DNA of 64,000 nt from Myxococcus qinghaiensis (GCF_024198215.1 NZ_JAKCFA010000035.1:1-64000); one strand, 5' to 3'; counted from the first letter of the stretch, positions 19,002 through 28,391 are shown. Numbers and translations are program-made. Notes: generated by a model from the letters alone, not told the origin.

Positions 19002-21083
19002 ATGGTCCGCCTCAAGTTCCTCCTCTTCGCGTTCCTGGTCATCGGACTGGGGCTTGCTCATCTCCCGATGTTGTCGGGACCGCTGCGCGCGCGCGCGGTG
19101 GACGGAGCCACGGCCCAGTCCGCCTCGGGTGTGGCCGAGGTGGCGCGTCGCGTGGACGCGCGTCGCGCGGAGGTGCAGGCGCTGGCGCTGAAGCTGGCCG
19201 CCACGCCGGACGTCGCCTCCGCCGTCCACGCGCTGCTTCCGCCGAAGCCCGCCGTCCCCCCGCGTCCGCCGCTCCGGGACAAGGTGGACGACAAGGCCAG
19301 CGCCCTCCAGCCGCTGACGGCGGAGCGCTTCGGGGCCGTGCGCACGGCCGCCGAGGCCGTCCTGCCCAAGGAACTCAAGGGCCTGGTGGTGGCGCTGGCC
19401 GCCCCGGACGCCGCGTTCCATGCCGTCGCGGGCGCGGAGCCGTCCTCGGACGCCGCGAAGCTGGACGTCGCCGCGCTGGCGAAGGCCGGCACCTCGGTGG
19501 TGGACGCGCTCGGCGCGACGCACGTGTTCGCCTCGGTGCCCGTGCTGTGGGGCGGGGACTTCGGCATGCAGCCGGCGGTGACGCTGGTGGTGGGCGCGCC
19601 GCTGCTCGACGAGGGCGTGCTGGAGGCCGCGGTACAGGCCACCGGTGTCTCCGCGCTCGGGTTGGTGAAGGGGGACTCGGTGACGGCCGTGGGGCCGGAC
19701 AAGATGCTCGCGGAGGGCTCGCTGGCGCAGGTGGCGGCCAACGCGAGCGGCGTCGTGATTCGCCGCGGCAGCCTCCAGACGCTGGGGCCCGTGGGTCTGC
19801 CCATGATGACGGAAGGTGACTTCATGGGCGGCAAGGCGCCGCTGGCGGTGGGAACCCGCCGGGCGCTGGAAGGCACGCCGCTGGAAATCCTCGCGGTGGC
19901 CGGGACACAGTCGGTGCTGGGCGCCGTCGCGGACTACCAGCAGAGCGCGCTCGTCGCACTGGCGGGGCTGCTGGCCCTGACGCTGGTGTGGACGGCGCTG
20001 ATGGGCGGCTCCCGCTCGGGCTCTGGTGACGACGTGCAGGGCACCTCCGACACGCTCAGCCTGTCGGCCGCGATGGCGGCGAATGCGCCCATGCACCACA
20101 CGTCGGCGCCTCCCGCGCCGCAGCCGCAGCCGGTGGCCGCCGTGCCGGATCCGTTCGCCTCGGCGCCGTTCGCCGCCGCTCCGACGCCGGGCCCGTTGCC
20201 GGACCCCTTCGCCCAGGCGACGCCGCCTCCTCCGGCGGTGGCCCCTCTGTCGGACCCCTTCGCCATGGCCGCGCCGCCGCCTCCCGCGTCCCAGCCCTTC
20301 GGCGCGGACCCCTTCGCCATGGCCGCGCCGCCTCCTCTCGCGGCCCAGCCCTTTGGCGCGGATCCGTTCGCGCTGCCGCCTCCGGCTCCCGCGCCGGTGT
20401 CGAACCCGTTCGCTTCGGCGGATCCATTCGGCTCGGCGGATGCGTTCCCCTTCCCGGCGCCGCCCCCGTCCTCTTCGCCTCCCCCGGCGGCGAGCCCGTA
20501 CGCGGCCCAGCAGCCCGCGCCGACTCCGTTTGGCGGCGCGATGCCGTTCGAGTCCGAGCCCGGTGGCTTCTCCGCTTCGGGTGAGCCCCTGTCGACGGCG
20601 TCGCCTCGGCGCGGTGCCTTCGCCTTCGAGGACCAGCCCACGGCGGCGTACACGCTCCAGCAGGCGGCCAACCCGTTCGCCCTGGCGGCGGCGCAGACGC
20701 CCGACAACCCGGAGACGACGCGCGTCGCGGCCATTCCGCGCGAGCTGCTCCAGGCCAGCACCCGGCCTGCCGAGGCGCCCATCCCGCTGCCGCCGCGCTC
20801 GGGAGGGCCCGCCGCCATCCCGCTCCCCGGCGCGGGTCCGTCCGGCAACTCCGCGGTGGCGCTCTCCGAGGAGCAGCACTTCCAGGAGGTCTTCCGCGAG
20901 TTCGTCACCACCCGTGAGCGGTGCGGCGAGCCGGCCGATGGCCTGACGTACGACAAGTTCGTGCAGAAGCTGCGCAAGAACAAGGAGCAGCTCGTCCAGA
21001 AGTACGCCTGCAAGACGGTGCGCTTCCAGGTCTACGTGAAGGAAGGCAAGGCCGCTCTCAAGGCCACGCCCGTCAAGGACTGA
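19002..21083 (+). CDS. MXAN_5187-like membrane protein
   Basis: 693 aa. A first membrane segment (residues 5-22, FLLFAFLVIGLGLAHLPM) is followed by about 290 residues of Ala-rich sequence likely outside the cytoplasm, then a second membrane segment near 312-335 (LVALAGLLALTLVWTALMGG). Residues 370-600 are Pro/Ala-rich and low in complexity, with many DPFA units such as GADPFAMAAPPP. The last 75 residues (EEQHFQEVFREFVTTRERCG, then TYDKFVQKLRKN) form a compact domain. I recognise this architecture as that named after MXAN_5187 of M. xanthus; its function is unknown. The extracytoplasmic part may be a sensor. It is convergent with the CrdS-like kinase. Confidence 0.8.
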   Translation: MVRLKFLLFAFLVIGLGLAHLPMLSGPLRARAVDGATAQSASGVAEVARRVDARRAEVQALALKLAATPDVASAVHALLPPKPAVPPRPPLRDKVDDKASALQPLTAERFGAVRTAAEAVLPKELKGLVVALAAPDAAFHAVAGAEPSSDAAKLDVAALAKAGTSVVDALGATHVFASVPVLWGGDFGMQPAVTLVVGAPLLDEGVLEAAVQATGVSALGLVKGDSVTAVGPDKMLAEGSLAQVAANASGVVIRRGSLQTLGPVGLPMMTEGDFMGGKAPLAVGTRRALEGTPLEILAVAGTQSVLGAVADYQQSALVALAGLLALTLVWTALMGGSRSGSGDDVQGTSDTLSLSAAMAANAPMHHTSAPPAPQPQPVAAVPDPFASAPFAAAPTPGPLPDPFAQATPPPPAVAPLSDPFAMAAPPPPASQPFGADPFAMAAPPPLAAQPFGADPFALPPPAPAPVSNPFASADPFGSADAFPFPAPPPSSSPPPAASPYAAQQPAPTPFGGAMPFESEPGGFSASGEPLSTASPRRGAFAFEDQPTAAYTLQQAANPFALAAAQTPDNPETTRVAAIPRELLQASTRPAEAPIPLPPRSGGPAAIPLPGAGPSGNSAVALSEEQHFQEVFREFVTTRERCGEPADGLTYDKFVQKLRKNKEQLVQKYACKTVRFQVYVKEGKAALKATPVKD

Positions 21084-21112
21084 GCGCGGCTTCCACCGCG
21101 AGTCGACATCGG

Positions 21113-21140
21113 GGCCCGGGGCGATGATTCGCCTCGGGCC
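21113..21140 (+). terminator. terminator after the MXAN_5187-like gene
   Basis: GGCCCGGGGCG pairs with CGCCTCGGGCC (10 of 11 bp) around the loop ATGATT... and is followed by TCCTGCGTTTCT. It lies 30 nt after the stop codon and between two convergent genes, so it may serve both. Confidence 0.6.
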
Positions 21141-21154
21141 TCCTGCGTTTCTGG

Positions 21155-22879
21155 CTAGGTCGCTCTCACCGTGCCGGACGCCGGGACGTCCGCGCGCGGG
21201 AGCACCACGCTGAAGCGCGCGCCCTGGCCCGGCTCGCCGCCGACCTCCAGCTTGCCGCCGTGCTCCTGGAGGATGCGCGCGGCGATGGCCAGTCCGAGTC
21301 CCGTGCCGCCATCCTTGGTCGTGAAGTAGGGCTCGAAGATGCGGGCGCGGTGCTCGGGGGGGATGCCCGGGCCGCTGTCCTCGACTTCGATGATGGCGTC
21401 CGCGTCGGTGCCCTTCACCCGCACGCGCAGGGGGCCGCCCTTGCCGACCATGGCCTCCTCGGCGTTCTTCACCAGGTTCACCAGCACCTGCGTCAGCATG
21501 TCCCGGTCCACCTGGGCCACCACGCCCGTCTGGAGCGCCGGGAGTATCTGGATGCCCTCGGGAGGTGTCGCGTAGAGGGACAACACGCTCTGCGTCAGCT
21601 CGGACAGGTCCACGGGCGCCAGTTGCGGCTTGGGCATCCGCGCGAAGCGGCTGAACTCGTCGACGATGCGCCGCAGCCGGTCCACCTCTTCGAGCACCAC
21701 GCCCGCGCTCTCCTTGAAGAACTCCGGGAAGCGGGGGTGCCGGGCCTCCTGCGCGGCCAGCAGCGTCTCCAGCGACATGCGGATGGGCGTCAGCGGGTTC
21801 TTGATTTCGTGCGCCAGCCGCCGTGCGACCTCCTGCCACGCGGCGATGCGCTCACTGGCCATCAACCGCTCGGTCGTGGCCTTCAGCTCGGACGTCATGT
21901 GGTTGAACGTCCGGACCAGCTCGCCCACCTCGCCCGTGGCGTCGGCCGTCACCTGGACATCCAGCGCGCCCTCGGCCACGCGCCGGGCTCCCTCCGTGAG
22001 GGCCTCCACCGGCCGCGTCATCCAGCGAGACACCAGCAGCCCGAGCAACATGGCGAAGGCGCCTCCCAACCCGGCGAGCAGGAGGAAGGCGCGCATGACG
22101 CCCTCTTCGGCCTCGCGGGCGGCGGCGCGGCTGAAGACGAGTCGCACCGTGGCGGCCTCGCCCAGGGGCAGCTCGCGCACCACCGTGGGAGGCAGCGCGG
22201 TGCCAGCCTTCGCCAGCTCGGTGTCGCCGGAGACGAGCGAGACTTGTGCCTGCGTCAGTCGCGCGAGGTGCTGGGCCAGGCTGTCGTCGAGCAGCACGCC
22301 CCCCACCGCCCACAGGCGAAGGTCGCCGTAGTCCACCGGGCGCGCGGTGACGAGCGCCGGCATCTGTCGCAGCCCGGAGGACGTGCGCACCTCCACGCGC
22401 ACCGGCACGGGTTTGGGCGAAGTCTCACGGGTGACGGCGAAGAGGACCGGGTCCGGGTCTCCGCGTCGCGCGGGCAGGTGCCCGGAGGACAGCACCGTGC
22501 CGTTCCGGTCGAAGAGGGCGAGCACCGTCAGGCCGCGCGTCTTCATCAGCGCTTCCGCAGTGCCCGCTTGAATGGCGCGGGTGGGGCGCTCACGGGCCTC
22601 GCGTGCGAGGTCCTCCATGGCGGCGCTGTCCACCAGCTCCTCCACCGCGCGACGGGCGGTGGTGGCCGTGCGCTCCAGCGACTCCTGCGCGCTGGTGGTG
22701 GCGGCCTGCATGCGTGCGTCGAGTTCGCGCGACAGCGTGTCGCGCAGCCGCGAGAGGGTGGGCAGCACCACCACCGCGAGCGGCACCAGGGCGAGCAGGG
22801 CGAAGGCGAGCGCCAGCCGGGTCCTCAGACGCAAGGAATCGTCCTCCGGACCGTGCCGCTTGAACGGGTGGGGGGCCAT
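21155..22879 (-). CDS. crdS: NtrB/NtrY-like sensor histidine kinase, probable CrdS orthologue
   Basis: 574 aa. Transmembrane segments lie near residues 22-41 and 263-285 and flank a periplasmic sensor of about 220 residues. Then come a HAMP domain (SRWMTRPVEALTEGARRVAEG), a HisKA helix with His357 in ARRLAHEIKNPLTPIR, and an HATPase with NLVKNAEEAM (N box), EDSGPGIP (G1) and GGTGLGLAI (G2). Established for M. xanthus: CrdS is the kinase and phosphatase for the NtrC-like regulator CrdA and is modulated by the Che3 system. The CrdA/Che3 genes are at the other end of this window, and its neighbour resembles MXAN_5187, which is what makes me assign CrdS. The identification is by context and domain order, not by alignment. 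Confidence 0.75.
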   Translation of the reverse strand: MAPHPFKRHGPEDDSLRLRTRLALAFALLALVPLAVVVLPTLSRLRDTLSRELDARMQAATTSAQESLERTATTARRAVEELVDSAAMEDLAREARERPTRAIQAGTAEALMKTRGLTVLALFDRNGTVLSSGHLPARRGDPDPVLFAVTRETSPKPVPVRVEVRTSSGLRQMPALVTARPVDYGDLRLWAVGGVLLDDSLAQHLARLTQAQVSLVSGDTELAKAGTALPPTVVRELPLGEAATVRLVFSRAAAREAEEGVMRAFLLLAGLGGAFAMLLGLLVSRWMTRPVEALTEGARRVAEGALDVQVTADATGEVGELVRTFNHMTSELKATTERLMASERIAAWQEVARRLAHEIKNPLTPIRMSLETLLAAQEARHPRFPEFFKESAGVVLEEVDRLRRIVDEFSRFARMPKPQLAPVDLSELTQSVLSLYATPPEGIQILPALQTGVVAQVDRDMLTQVLVNLVKNAEEAMVGKGGPLRVRVKGTDADAIIEVEDSGPGIPPEHRARIFEPYFTTKDGGTGLGLAIAARILQEHGGKLEVGGEPGQGARFSVVLPRADVPASGTVRAT

Positions 22880-22970
22880 CGCGCGATGTCGTCGGGAGGT
22901 GCATGCCTCATGAGCGTCCCTCGGACCGAGGTGGCGGGCTGTCCCGCGACGTCCTCCCGTGGCTCGCCCT

Positions 22971-24347
22971 TCATGGGCGTCCCCCGGTGCCGGCTCCCTC
23001 GGTGGGCAGCAGGAAGGCCCCGTCCAGCATCGGCAGGCCCTGCGCGTCCATCACCAGCCCGCCCACCTCCGGCATCGCGCGCAACCCGAGCCCCTGGGCG
23101 TACAGCGGCAGCAGCGGCAATGACGCGGCCAGCGCCAGGGCGCGCTCGCGAACCCGCGCATCCCTCGCCGCCGCATCCGACAGCGCTCCAATCGCGGGCA
23201 GCTCCACGCCGAGCAGGTCCTTGCGCCCACCCGCGTCCAGCACCACCGCGAGCGCGGGCCCCGGTACGGGAGGCAGGAGCACCGCATGCAGCATCAACTC
23301 GAAGTCCCCCTTGGCCCAGCGGGCGCGCAGCGCGGAGCGCGCCAGGGGCTCCAGGGCCACGGTGTAGCCGCGCTCGTGCAGCTTCACCTGGATGCGCTCG
23401 GCCACCGCGCGCTGGTCGTCCAGGGCCGCGTCGTAGACGAGCGTCACCGTGCGAGCCGGACCCGACGCGGGCGCCGCCGGACGGGGCTTGGGCGGCTGCG
23501 GCATCAGCGCGGGCGGCAGCAGGTGCGGCATGGGCACCGCCGGGCCGTGCACGAAGAGGCGGGTGAGGTCCTCGCGGTCGATGGAGCTCTCCACCGCCTG
23601 CCGGAAGTCCGTCGGAAGTCGCCGGGGCGAGAAGGCGAGATACGTGGCGTAGAGCAGGGCCCCCGCCGGCGCGTTGTCCGTCTCCGAGCCGACGCCCAGC
23701 TCCACCTGGACCTGCCGGGTGGACCACAGCCGGGCCAGTCCTCGCTCATCCGTGGCGGTGAGCAGCAGTCGGTCCAGATACGGGCGACCCCGAGGCCAGC
23801 CGAGCTGCGCATCCAGCGCGCCGCGCCCCGCCGACAAGAAGGGGCCCGGAGTCGAGGAGGCCACGGGCGCGGCCAGGGCCGGGTGGCACAGCGCGCGCTC
23901 CAAATCCGGCCACGGGAAGGAGAGCGCCAGCTCCAGCGAGGCGCCGCTCGCGGTGACCTGACGCCCCTCGCCTCGCAGTGGATAGAGCAGGGCCCGGTAC
24001 GGCGAAGCTCCGTCGGTGCTCGACAGGCGCGTCCATGCGCGAGCCAGCGCGGTCGCCGTCGCGGCATTGGGCAGCGTCACCCGCGTGACTTGCGGCGTGG
24101 GGCGCGACAGCTCACGGGCCAGCGCGGGGTGGATTTCTCCCTCCGGCGTCACCCCGCAGACGGGGCGGGACAGCAGGCCCAGCAGCGTGGCCTCCAGCGG
24201 AGTGTCCGCGAGCGCGGGCTCTCCGACCTCGGGCGGACCGGCATGGGCGACGCGCACCTCTCCGCCGTAGCGAGTCCGTCCCGCGCCCAACGCGGACGCG
24301 GAGCCCAGGAGCACGAGACTGGCGAGGGCGATGCGGCGGGACGTCAT
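22971..24347 (-). CDS. exported peptide-type solute-binding-like protein
   Basis: 458 aa with a signal peptide (ALASLVLLGSASALGAG). The mature sequence follows the outline of ABC-transporter family 5 (oligopeptide/nickel) binding proteins: an early GGEVRVAH strand, a central DFRQAVESSIDREDLTRLF segment, and the VKLHERGYTVALEP pattern. It is shorter and more degenerate than usual, and no permease or ATPase genes are nearby. It may no longer serve transport. It is the third gene of an operon; its ATG overlaps the stop of the FG-GAP gene by four bases, and it follows the PBP gene. Confidence 0.65.
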   Translation of the reverse strand: MTSRRIALASLVLLGSASALGAGRTRYGGEVRVAHAGPPEVGEPALADTPLEATLLGLLSRPVCGVTPEGEIHPALARELSRPTPQVTRVTLPNAATATALARAWTRLSSTDGASPYRALLYPLRGEGRQVTASGASLELALSFPWPDLERALCHPALAAPVASSTPGPFLSAGRGALDAQLGWPRGRPYLDRLLLTATDERGLARLWSTRQVQVELGVGSETDNAPAGALLYATYLAFSPRRLPTDFRQAVESSIDREDLTRLFVHGPAVPMPHLLPPALMPQPPKPRPAAPASGPARTVTLVYDAALDDQRAVAERIQVKLHERGYTVALEPLARSALRARWAKGDFELMLHAVLLPPVPGPALAVVLDAGGRKDLLGVELPAIGALSDAAARDARVRERALALAASLPLLPLYAQGLGLRAMPEVGGLVMDAQGLPMLDGAFLLPTEGAGTGGRP

Positions 24348-25699
24348 GGTGCACCCTGGCGAAGGAGGAACAGCTCACCGGTGCCATCCGGCTTCAACAG
24401 GCCCACGATGACTTCGCGGCGCTCGTCACCATCCAGGTTGGCCGTCACCACGAACAACGCGCGCCCCGTGGGCAGCGGGCCCTGCCACAGCGGCTCATGC
24501 ACCGTGGGGTCCCCACCCCCGTTGAGGGCGTGGACGCGGAGCACATCCGGCGAAGGTTGGAGCAGGGCGGACGTGGTGAGCAGCTCCGGCGTGCCGTCCC
24601 CGTCCAGGTCTCCCAGGGCACTGCCAGCGCCGAGTCCACCCAGTCGCGTCGGCGTCGCGCCCACGCGCGAATAGAGCGAGCCCGTGCCATCCGCGTGGAC
24701 GAAGAGCATCCGCGGCGGTGCGAAGCTCGAGGTGGTGAAGGGCGCGAGCAGCGTCACGGGCCTGCCATCCCCCAGCCTCACCTCGGCCTGGAACGCGGTC
24801 TGCCCGGGAACGAAGCCGCCGCGCTCCACGGGGCCGAGTGGCGCGCTGTCCAACGTCCCCACGGCTCGCAGCGTGCTCCGGCCCTTGTCCAGCACGAGCA
24901 CTTCTCCCTGTGCGCGTCGGGTGCTCCACGCCGCCAGCCGGGGCGGCCCCGACAGCACGGCCAGCGCGCCAAACGGCTCGCGAGTCGTCGCGTTCGAGAA
25001 GGGCAGCGAGCCCAGCTCCCTGCGAGCCAGCAGCTGTCCATCCGCCGCGAAGACGGACACGGTGTCTTCCGTCAGCACCGCGACTTCGTCGCGACCATCG
25101 CCGTCCAGGTCTCCCGCCGCGAGCGCCGCCACGGGCTGCTCCAGTCGGACCAGCGTCGCCCCCAGGAGCCGAACGCCCCGAGGTCCGCCCGTGGGAGGAG
25201 TCGTCGTCGGTGTGCCCACCGAGGCCAGCGCGAGCACCTCCGCGTCGGCGTCCACCGACTCGACGAGCGCGCCCGACGGACGCGCAGGACGCGTCAGCGC
25301 GCGGCCCGACCAGAAGTTGACCCAGGTGCCCAGCGCATCCCCTCGAGCCCGCAGCGCGCCCGCCTCCACCTCCAGCGTCAGCCGCACCAGCGTGCGGGCC
25401 CCCTGTGCGCGAGCCACGCTCTCGGCGGCCTCCGCGCTCGGAGCGTCCACCACGGAGGGAGCCAGCCCCTCCGCCGCCAGTCGCGCCGCCAGCACGCTGC
25501 CCACGGCGCGGCGCAGCTCGGCCGAGCCTCCCGAGAAGTACAGCGCGACGGGCGCCTCGGCGGGCAGGGCGCGCACGTCGGAGGCCAGCTCGCGGGAGAG
25601 GCGCTGGACGGCGGACACGGTTTCGTCGGTCGAGGACCGCGGCGCGGCGTGGGCCGTGAGCGAGAGCAGCAGCGGTGCGACGACCCAGGCTCGGCTCAC
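24344..25699 (-). CDS. exported FG-GAP/VCBS-repeat protein
   Basis: 451 aa. It has a signal peptide of about 18 residues ending AHA. Residues 25-170 are an alpha/beta domain (VQRLSRELASDVRALP, then VALYFSGGSAELRRAVGSVL) reminiscent of the TolB/CsgG-type N-domains seen in envelope accessory proteins. From about 200 on there are beta-propeller FG-GAP units with calcium-loop motifs: AAGDLDGDGRDEVAVL, ALGDLDGDGTPELLTT, TANLDGDERREVIVG. Function unknown. Its start overlaps the PBP stop by four bases and its stop overlaps the next gene, so it is made in step with a peptidoglycan synthase and could be its periplasmic partner; that is inference. Confidence 0.75.
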   Translation of the reverse strand: MSRAWVVAPLLLSLTAHAAPRSSTDETVSAVQRLSRELASDVRALPAEAPVALYFSGGSAELRRAVGSVLAARLAAEGLAPSVVDAPSAEAAESVARAQGARTLVRLTLEVEAGALRARGDALGTWVNFWSGRALTRPARPSGALVESVDADAEVLALASVGTPTTTPPTGGPRGVRLLGATLVRLEQPVAALAAGDLDGDGRDEVAVLTEDTVSVFAADGQLLARRELGSLPFSNATTREPFGALAVLSGPPRLAAWSTRRAQGEVLVLDKGRSTLRAVGTLDSAPLGPVERGGFVPGQTAFQAEVRLGDGRPVTLLAPFTTSSFAPPRMLFVHADGTGSLYSRVGATPTRLGGLGAGSALGDLDGDGTPELLTTSALLQPSPDVLRVHALNGGGDPTVHEPLWQGPLPTGRALFVVTANLDGDERREVIVGLLKPDGTGELFLLRQGAP

Positions 25700-28305
25700 A
25701 AACCCTTCCTGTTGCCTTCGTTGAGGAAGAACTCGTCGGTCGTCACCTGGCCCGGAGGAGGGGCCTCGGCGGTGGGCTGGGTGCCTTCGAGGAACGGCTC
25801 CAGCCGGCCCGGGACGGACGCGCCGGCCAGGAGCCCGGTGACGGGGTCGATGCGAACCTGGAGGATGCCGGACGGCACCTCGAAGTCGCGCGCGGGCAGG
25901 CCCTCGTGGGCCACGCGCATGAACTGGAGCCAGATGGGCAGCGCGGCCCGGCCGCCCGTCTCACTGCCACCCAAGGGCGAGTTGTCGTCGAAGCCCACCC
26001 ACGCGCTGGCCACCCAGTCCGCCGTGTAGCCGGAGAACCACGTGTCCTTGGACTCCTGCGTGGTGCCCGTCTTGCCAGCGGCGGGGCGGTTCAGCTCGCG
26101 CACGGCCTTGGCCGTGCCTTCCTCCACCACGCTGCGCATCAGCGATGTGGTGAGGTACGCGACGGCGGGGGGCAGCATCTCCTCGAAGGCCGGCTGGTGG
26201 TCCTCCAACACCTTGCCGCGCGAGTCGCGCACGCGCAGCAGCATCAGCGGCTCCGCGTAGCGGCCATTGGACTGGAGCGTGGAGTAGGCGTTCACCGCCT
26301 CCAGCATCGTCACCTCGCCGGTGCCCAGCGCCAGCGTCAGGTTCTCCGGCAGGGGGGAGCGGATGCCCGCCCGGCGCGCGAAGTCGATGACCGTGGGCGG
26401 CGTCAGCGACTCGATGAGGCGCACGGACACGGTGTTCTTCGACTTCGTCAGCGCCGTGCGCAGCGTCATCGGCCCTTCGAACTGCCGATCATAGTTCTGG
26501 GGCCTCCACGCCTTGCCCGTGTACGGGTCTCGAATGGTCTCCGGCGCGTCGTTCACCATGGAGAGCGGCGTGTAGCGCCCGCTCCCCAGGGCCGCCGCGT
26601 AGAGGAACGGCTTGAAGGACGAGCCCGGCTGACGCCTGGCCTGCGTCGCGCGATTGAACGACGAGCGCGCCGCGTCGTACCCGCCCACCAGCGCCACCAC
26701 GTTGCGGTTCTCCGGGCGGATGACCACCAGCCCACCTTGCACCAGCGGCACCTGGTCCAGCGTGGCTTCCACGAAGGCCGGCGCGGGAGGCGCCTTCAGG
26801 ATGCGCACGTAGACGAGCTGCCCCTTGGCGAACACGTCCGAGAAGTTCTTCGGCGCGCCCTTGCCCTTCTGCCGGGCCCAGGTGACGGAGGGGTACGCAA
26901 TCTCCGCGGTGCGGCCCACCAGGTCCACGCGCGCCACGTTCCGCTTCTCGTCCAGCTCCGTCACATACCCCGTCAGCCGCAGCCCTTCCGAGAGGGGCTT
27001 CAGGAGCACCGCGCGCACCATCAGCTCCTCCTCGGAGGGAGGCGCCTCGTCCTCGGGCGTGAGGTCCGGGCGCTGCTCCTCCGCGCCGTCGTCCTCGGTC
27101 TCCACCTTCGGCTCCGGCTTCTCCGCCTTCGCGAGCGGCGCCAGGTCCGCCACGTAGCCCTGGTCCTTCAGTCGACGGCCAGCCTCTTCGATGCGCGTGG
27201 CGACCATGCCGCGCAGTCGGGCCCACTGCGCGTCATCCAGCGTGCCGCGTGGACCGCGGTAGCCCTGGCGCCGGTCCACGGCCTCCAGGCCCTCGCGCAC
27301 GGCCTGCTCGGCGGCGACCTGGAGCTTGGGCACCATGGCGATGTCCACCCGCAGGCCGCCCTGCATCACCGCGTGCTCGCCATAGCGCTCGATGAGCGTG
27401 CGGCGAATCTCCTCCGCGTAGTACGGGCCCACGCCCGCCTGGGGACGCGGGGCCAGGACGATGGGCTTGTCCAGCTCCGCCTCCGCGATGTTGCGCGGCA
27501 CGAAGCCGTGGTTGGCCATCTGCCCGAGCACGTACCGCTGACGCGACTTCGCGCGCGTCATGTTCGTCTCCGGGTTGATGCGGTGGGGAATCTGCACGGT
27601 GCCCGCCAGCACCGCGGCCTCGCCCACGCTCAAGTCCTTGGCATGCTTGCCAAAGTAATAGACCGCGGCCTCCTCCACGCCGTAGCGGCGCTTCCCGTAA
27701 TAGGACTGGTTGATGTAGAGGCCGAGAATCTGGTCCTTGGTGAGCGCCTCCTCGACGCGCGGGGTGAGAATCCACTCGCGAATCTTGCGCGACAGGCTGC
27801 GCTCGGGCGTGAGCAGCAGGTTCTTCACCACCTGCTGCGTAATCGTGGACGCGCCGGACTTGCGGCTGCCGGGGATGAGGTTCTTGATGGCGGCGCGAGC
27901 GATGCCGAAGGGGTCCAGGCCCACGTGCTTGTAGAAGTCCGCGTCCTCGGCGGCCAGGAAGGCGTCGCGCACGTGGGGCGGCAGGTCAGCCACCTGCACC
28001 ACGGTGCGCTTCTCGAACGCGTACTCGGCGCAGATGCTCCCATCCGCGCACGTCACCTTGGTGACCTGGGGCAACTGGTAGTGCTGGAGCGCGTCCACCG
28101 AGGGCAAATCGCGGCTGTAGTAGACGTACGCCCCCACGCCGACCAGCACGAAGAGCAACAGGCCCACGGCGCCGGCGATGAACAACCGCTTGGTCCACTT
28201 CCAGAGGCGCGCGCCGAATCCAGGGCGTGGCGGAACGGGCGCGGGCGCCGGGGTGGAAGGAGGAGGAGCTTCGGGCGGAGTGGGCATTACACGGGCCAGG
28301 GTCAT
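25696..28305 (-). CDS. class A penicillin-binding protein 1A (bifunctional peptidoglycan synthase)
   Basis: 869 aa. A short Pro-rich cytoplasmic tail is followed by one membrane anchor (about residues 37-62). Next is a family 51 glycosyltransferase domain with the catalytic glutamate in AFLAAEDADFYKHVGLDP and the ITQQVVKNLLL and YINQSYYG motifs. A spacer rich in charged residues follows, then the transpeptidase domain: SSFK (QARRQPGSSFKPFLYAAAL) with the acylated serine, SKN (TKSKNTVSVR) and AGKTGTTQ. It polymerises lipid II and crosslinks the strands at the inner membrane. The actual start may be ATG 28287 (MPTPPEAP). It heads a three-gene overlapping operon. Confidence 0.95.
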   Translation of the reverse strand: MTLARVMPTPPEAPPPSTPAPAPVPPRPGFGARLWKWTKRLFIAGAVGLLLFVLVGVGAYVYYSRDLPSVDALQHYQLPQVTKVTCADGSICAEYAFEKRTVVQVADLPPHVRDAFLAAEDADFYKHVGLDPFGIARAAIKNLIPGSRKSGASTITQQVVKNLLLTPERSLSRKIREWILTPRVEEALTKDQILGLYINQSYYGKRRYGVEEAAVYYFGKHAKDLSVGEAAVLAGTVQIPHRINPETNMTRAKSRQRYVLGQMANHGFVPRNIAEAELDKPIVLAPRPQAGVGPYYAEEIRRTLIERYGEHAVMQGGLRVDIAMVPKLQVAAEQAVREGLEAVDRRQGYRGPRGTLDDAQWARLRGMVATRIEEAGRRLKDQGYVADLAPLAKAEKPEPKVETEDDGAEEQRPDLTPEDEAPPSEEELMVRAVLLKPLSEGLRLTGYVTELDEKRNVARVDLVGRTAEIAYPSVTWARQKGKGAPKNFSDVFAKGQLVYVRILKAPPAPAFVEATLDQVPLVQGGLVVIRPENRNVVALVGGYDAARSSFNRATQARRQPGSSFKPFLYAAALGSGRYTPLSMVNDAPETIRDPYTGKAWRPQNYDRQFEGPMTLRTALTKSKNTVSVRLIESLTPPTVIDFARRAGIRSPLPENLTLALGTGEVTMLEAVNAYSTLQSNGRYAEPLMLLRVRDSRGKVLEDHQPAFEEMLPPAVAYLTTSLMRSVVEEGTAKAVRELNRPAAGKTGTTQESKDTWFSGYTADWVASAWVGFDDNSPLGGSETGGRAALPIWLQFMRVAHEGLPARDFEVPSGILQVRIDPVTGLLAGASVPGRLEPFLEGTQPTAEAPPPGQVTTDEFFLNEGNRKGL

Positions 28306-28364
28306 GTGCTTCTCGACGGGGGCTGCACGTTAGACCAAGTCGGCATCTGAAATCGGGAATCGGA

Positions 28365-28391
28365 CCGGCCTCCTTTTCGTCAGGAGGCCGG
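28365..28391 (-). terminator. terminator of the TPR gene
   Basis: A perfect 9-bp stem CCGGCCTCC/GGAGGCCGG around loop TGACGAAAA on the reverse strand, 19 nt past the TPR gene stop. No strong T-run follows. Confidence 0.55.

Noticed and set aside
18978-21839. 953-aa open frame on the reverse strand across the MXAN_5187-like gene
   Set aside because: Arg/Gly/His-rich antisense shadow of the real forward gene and of part of the kinase gene; no domain, no start context.
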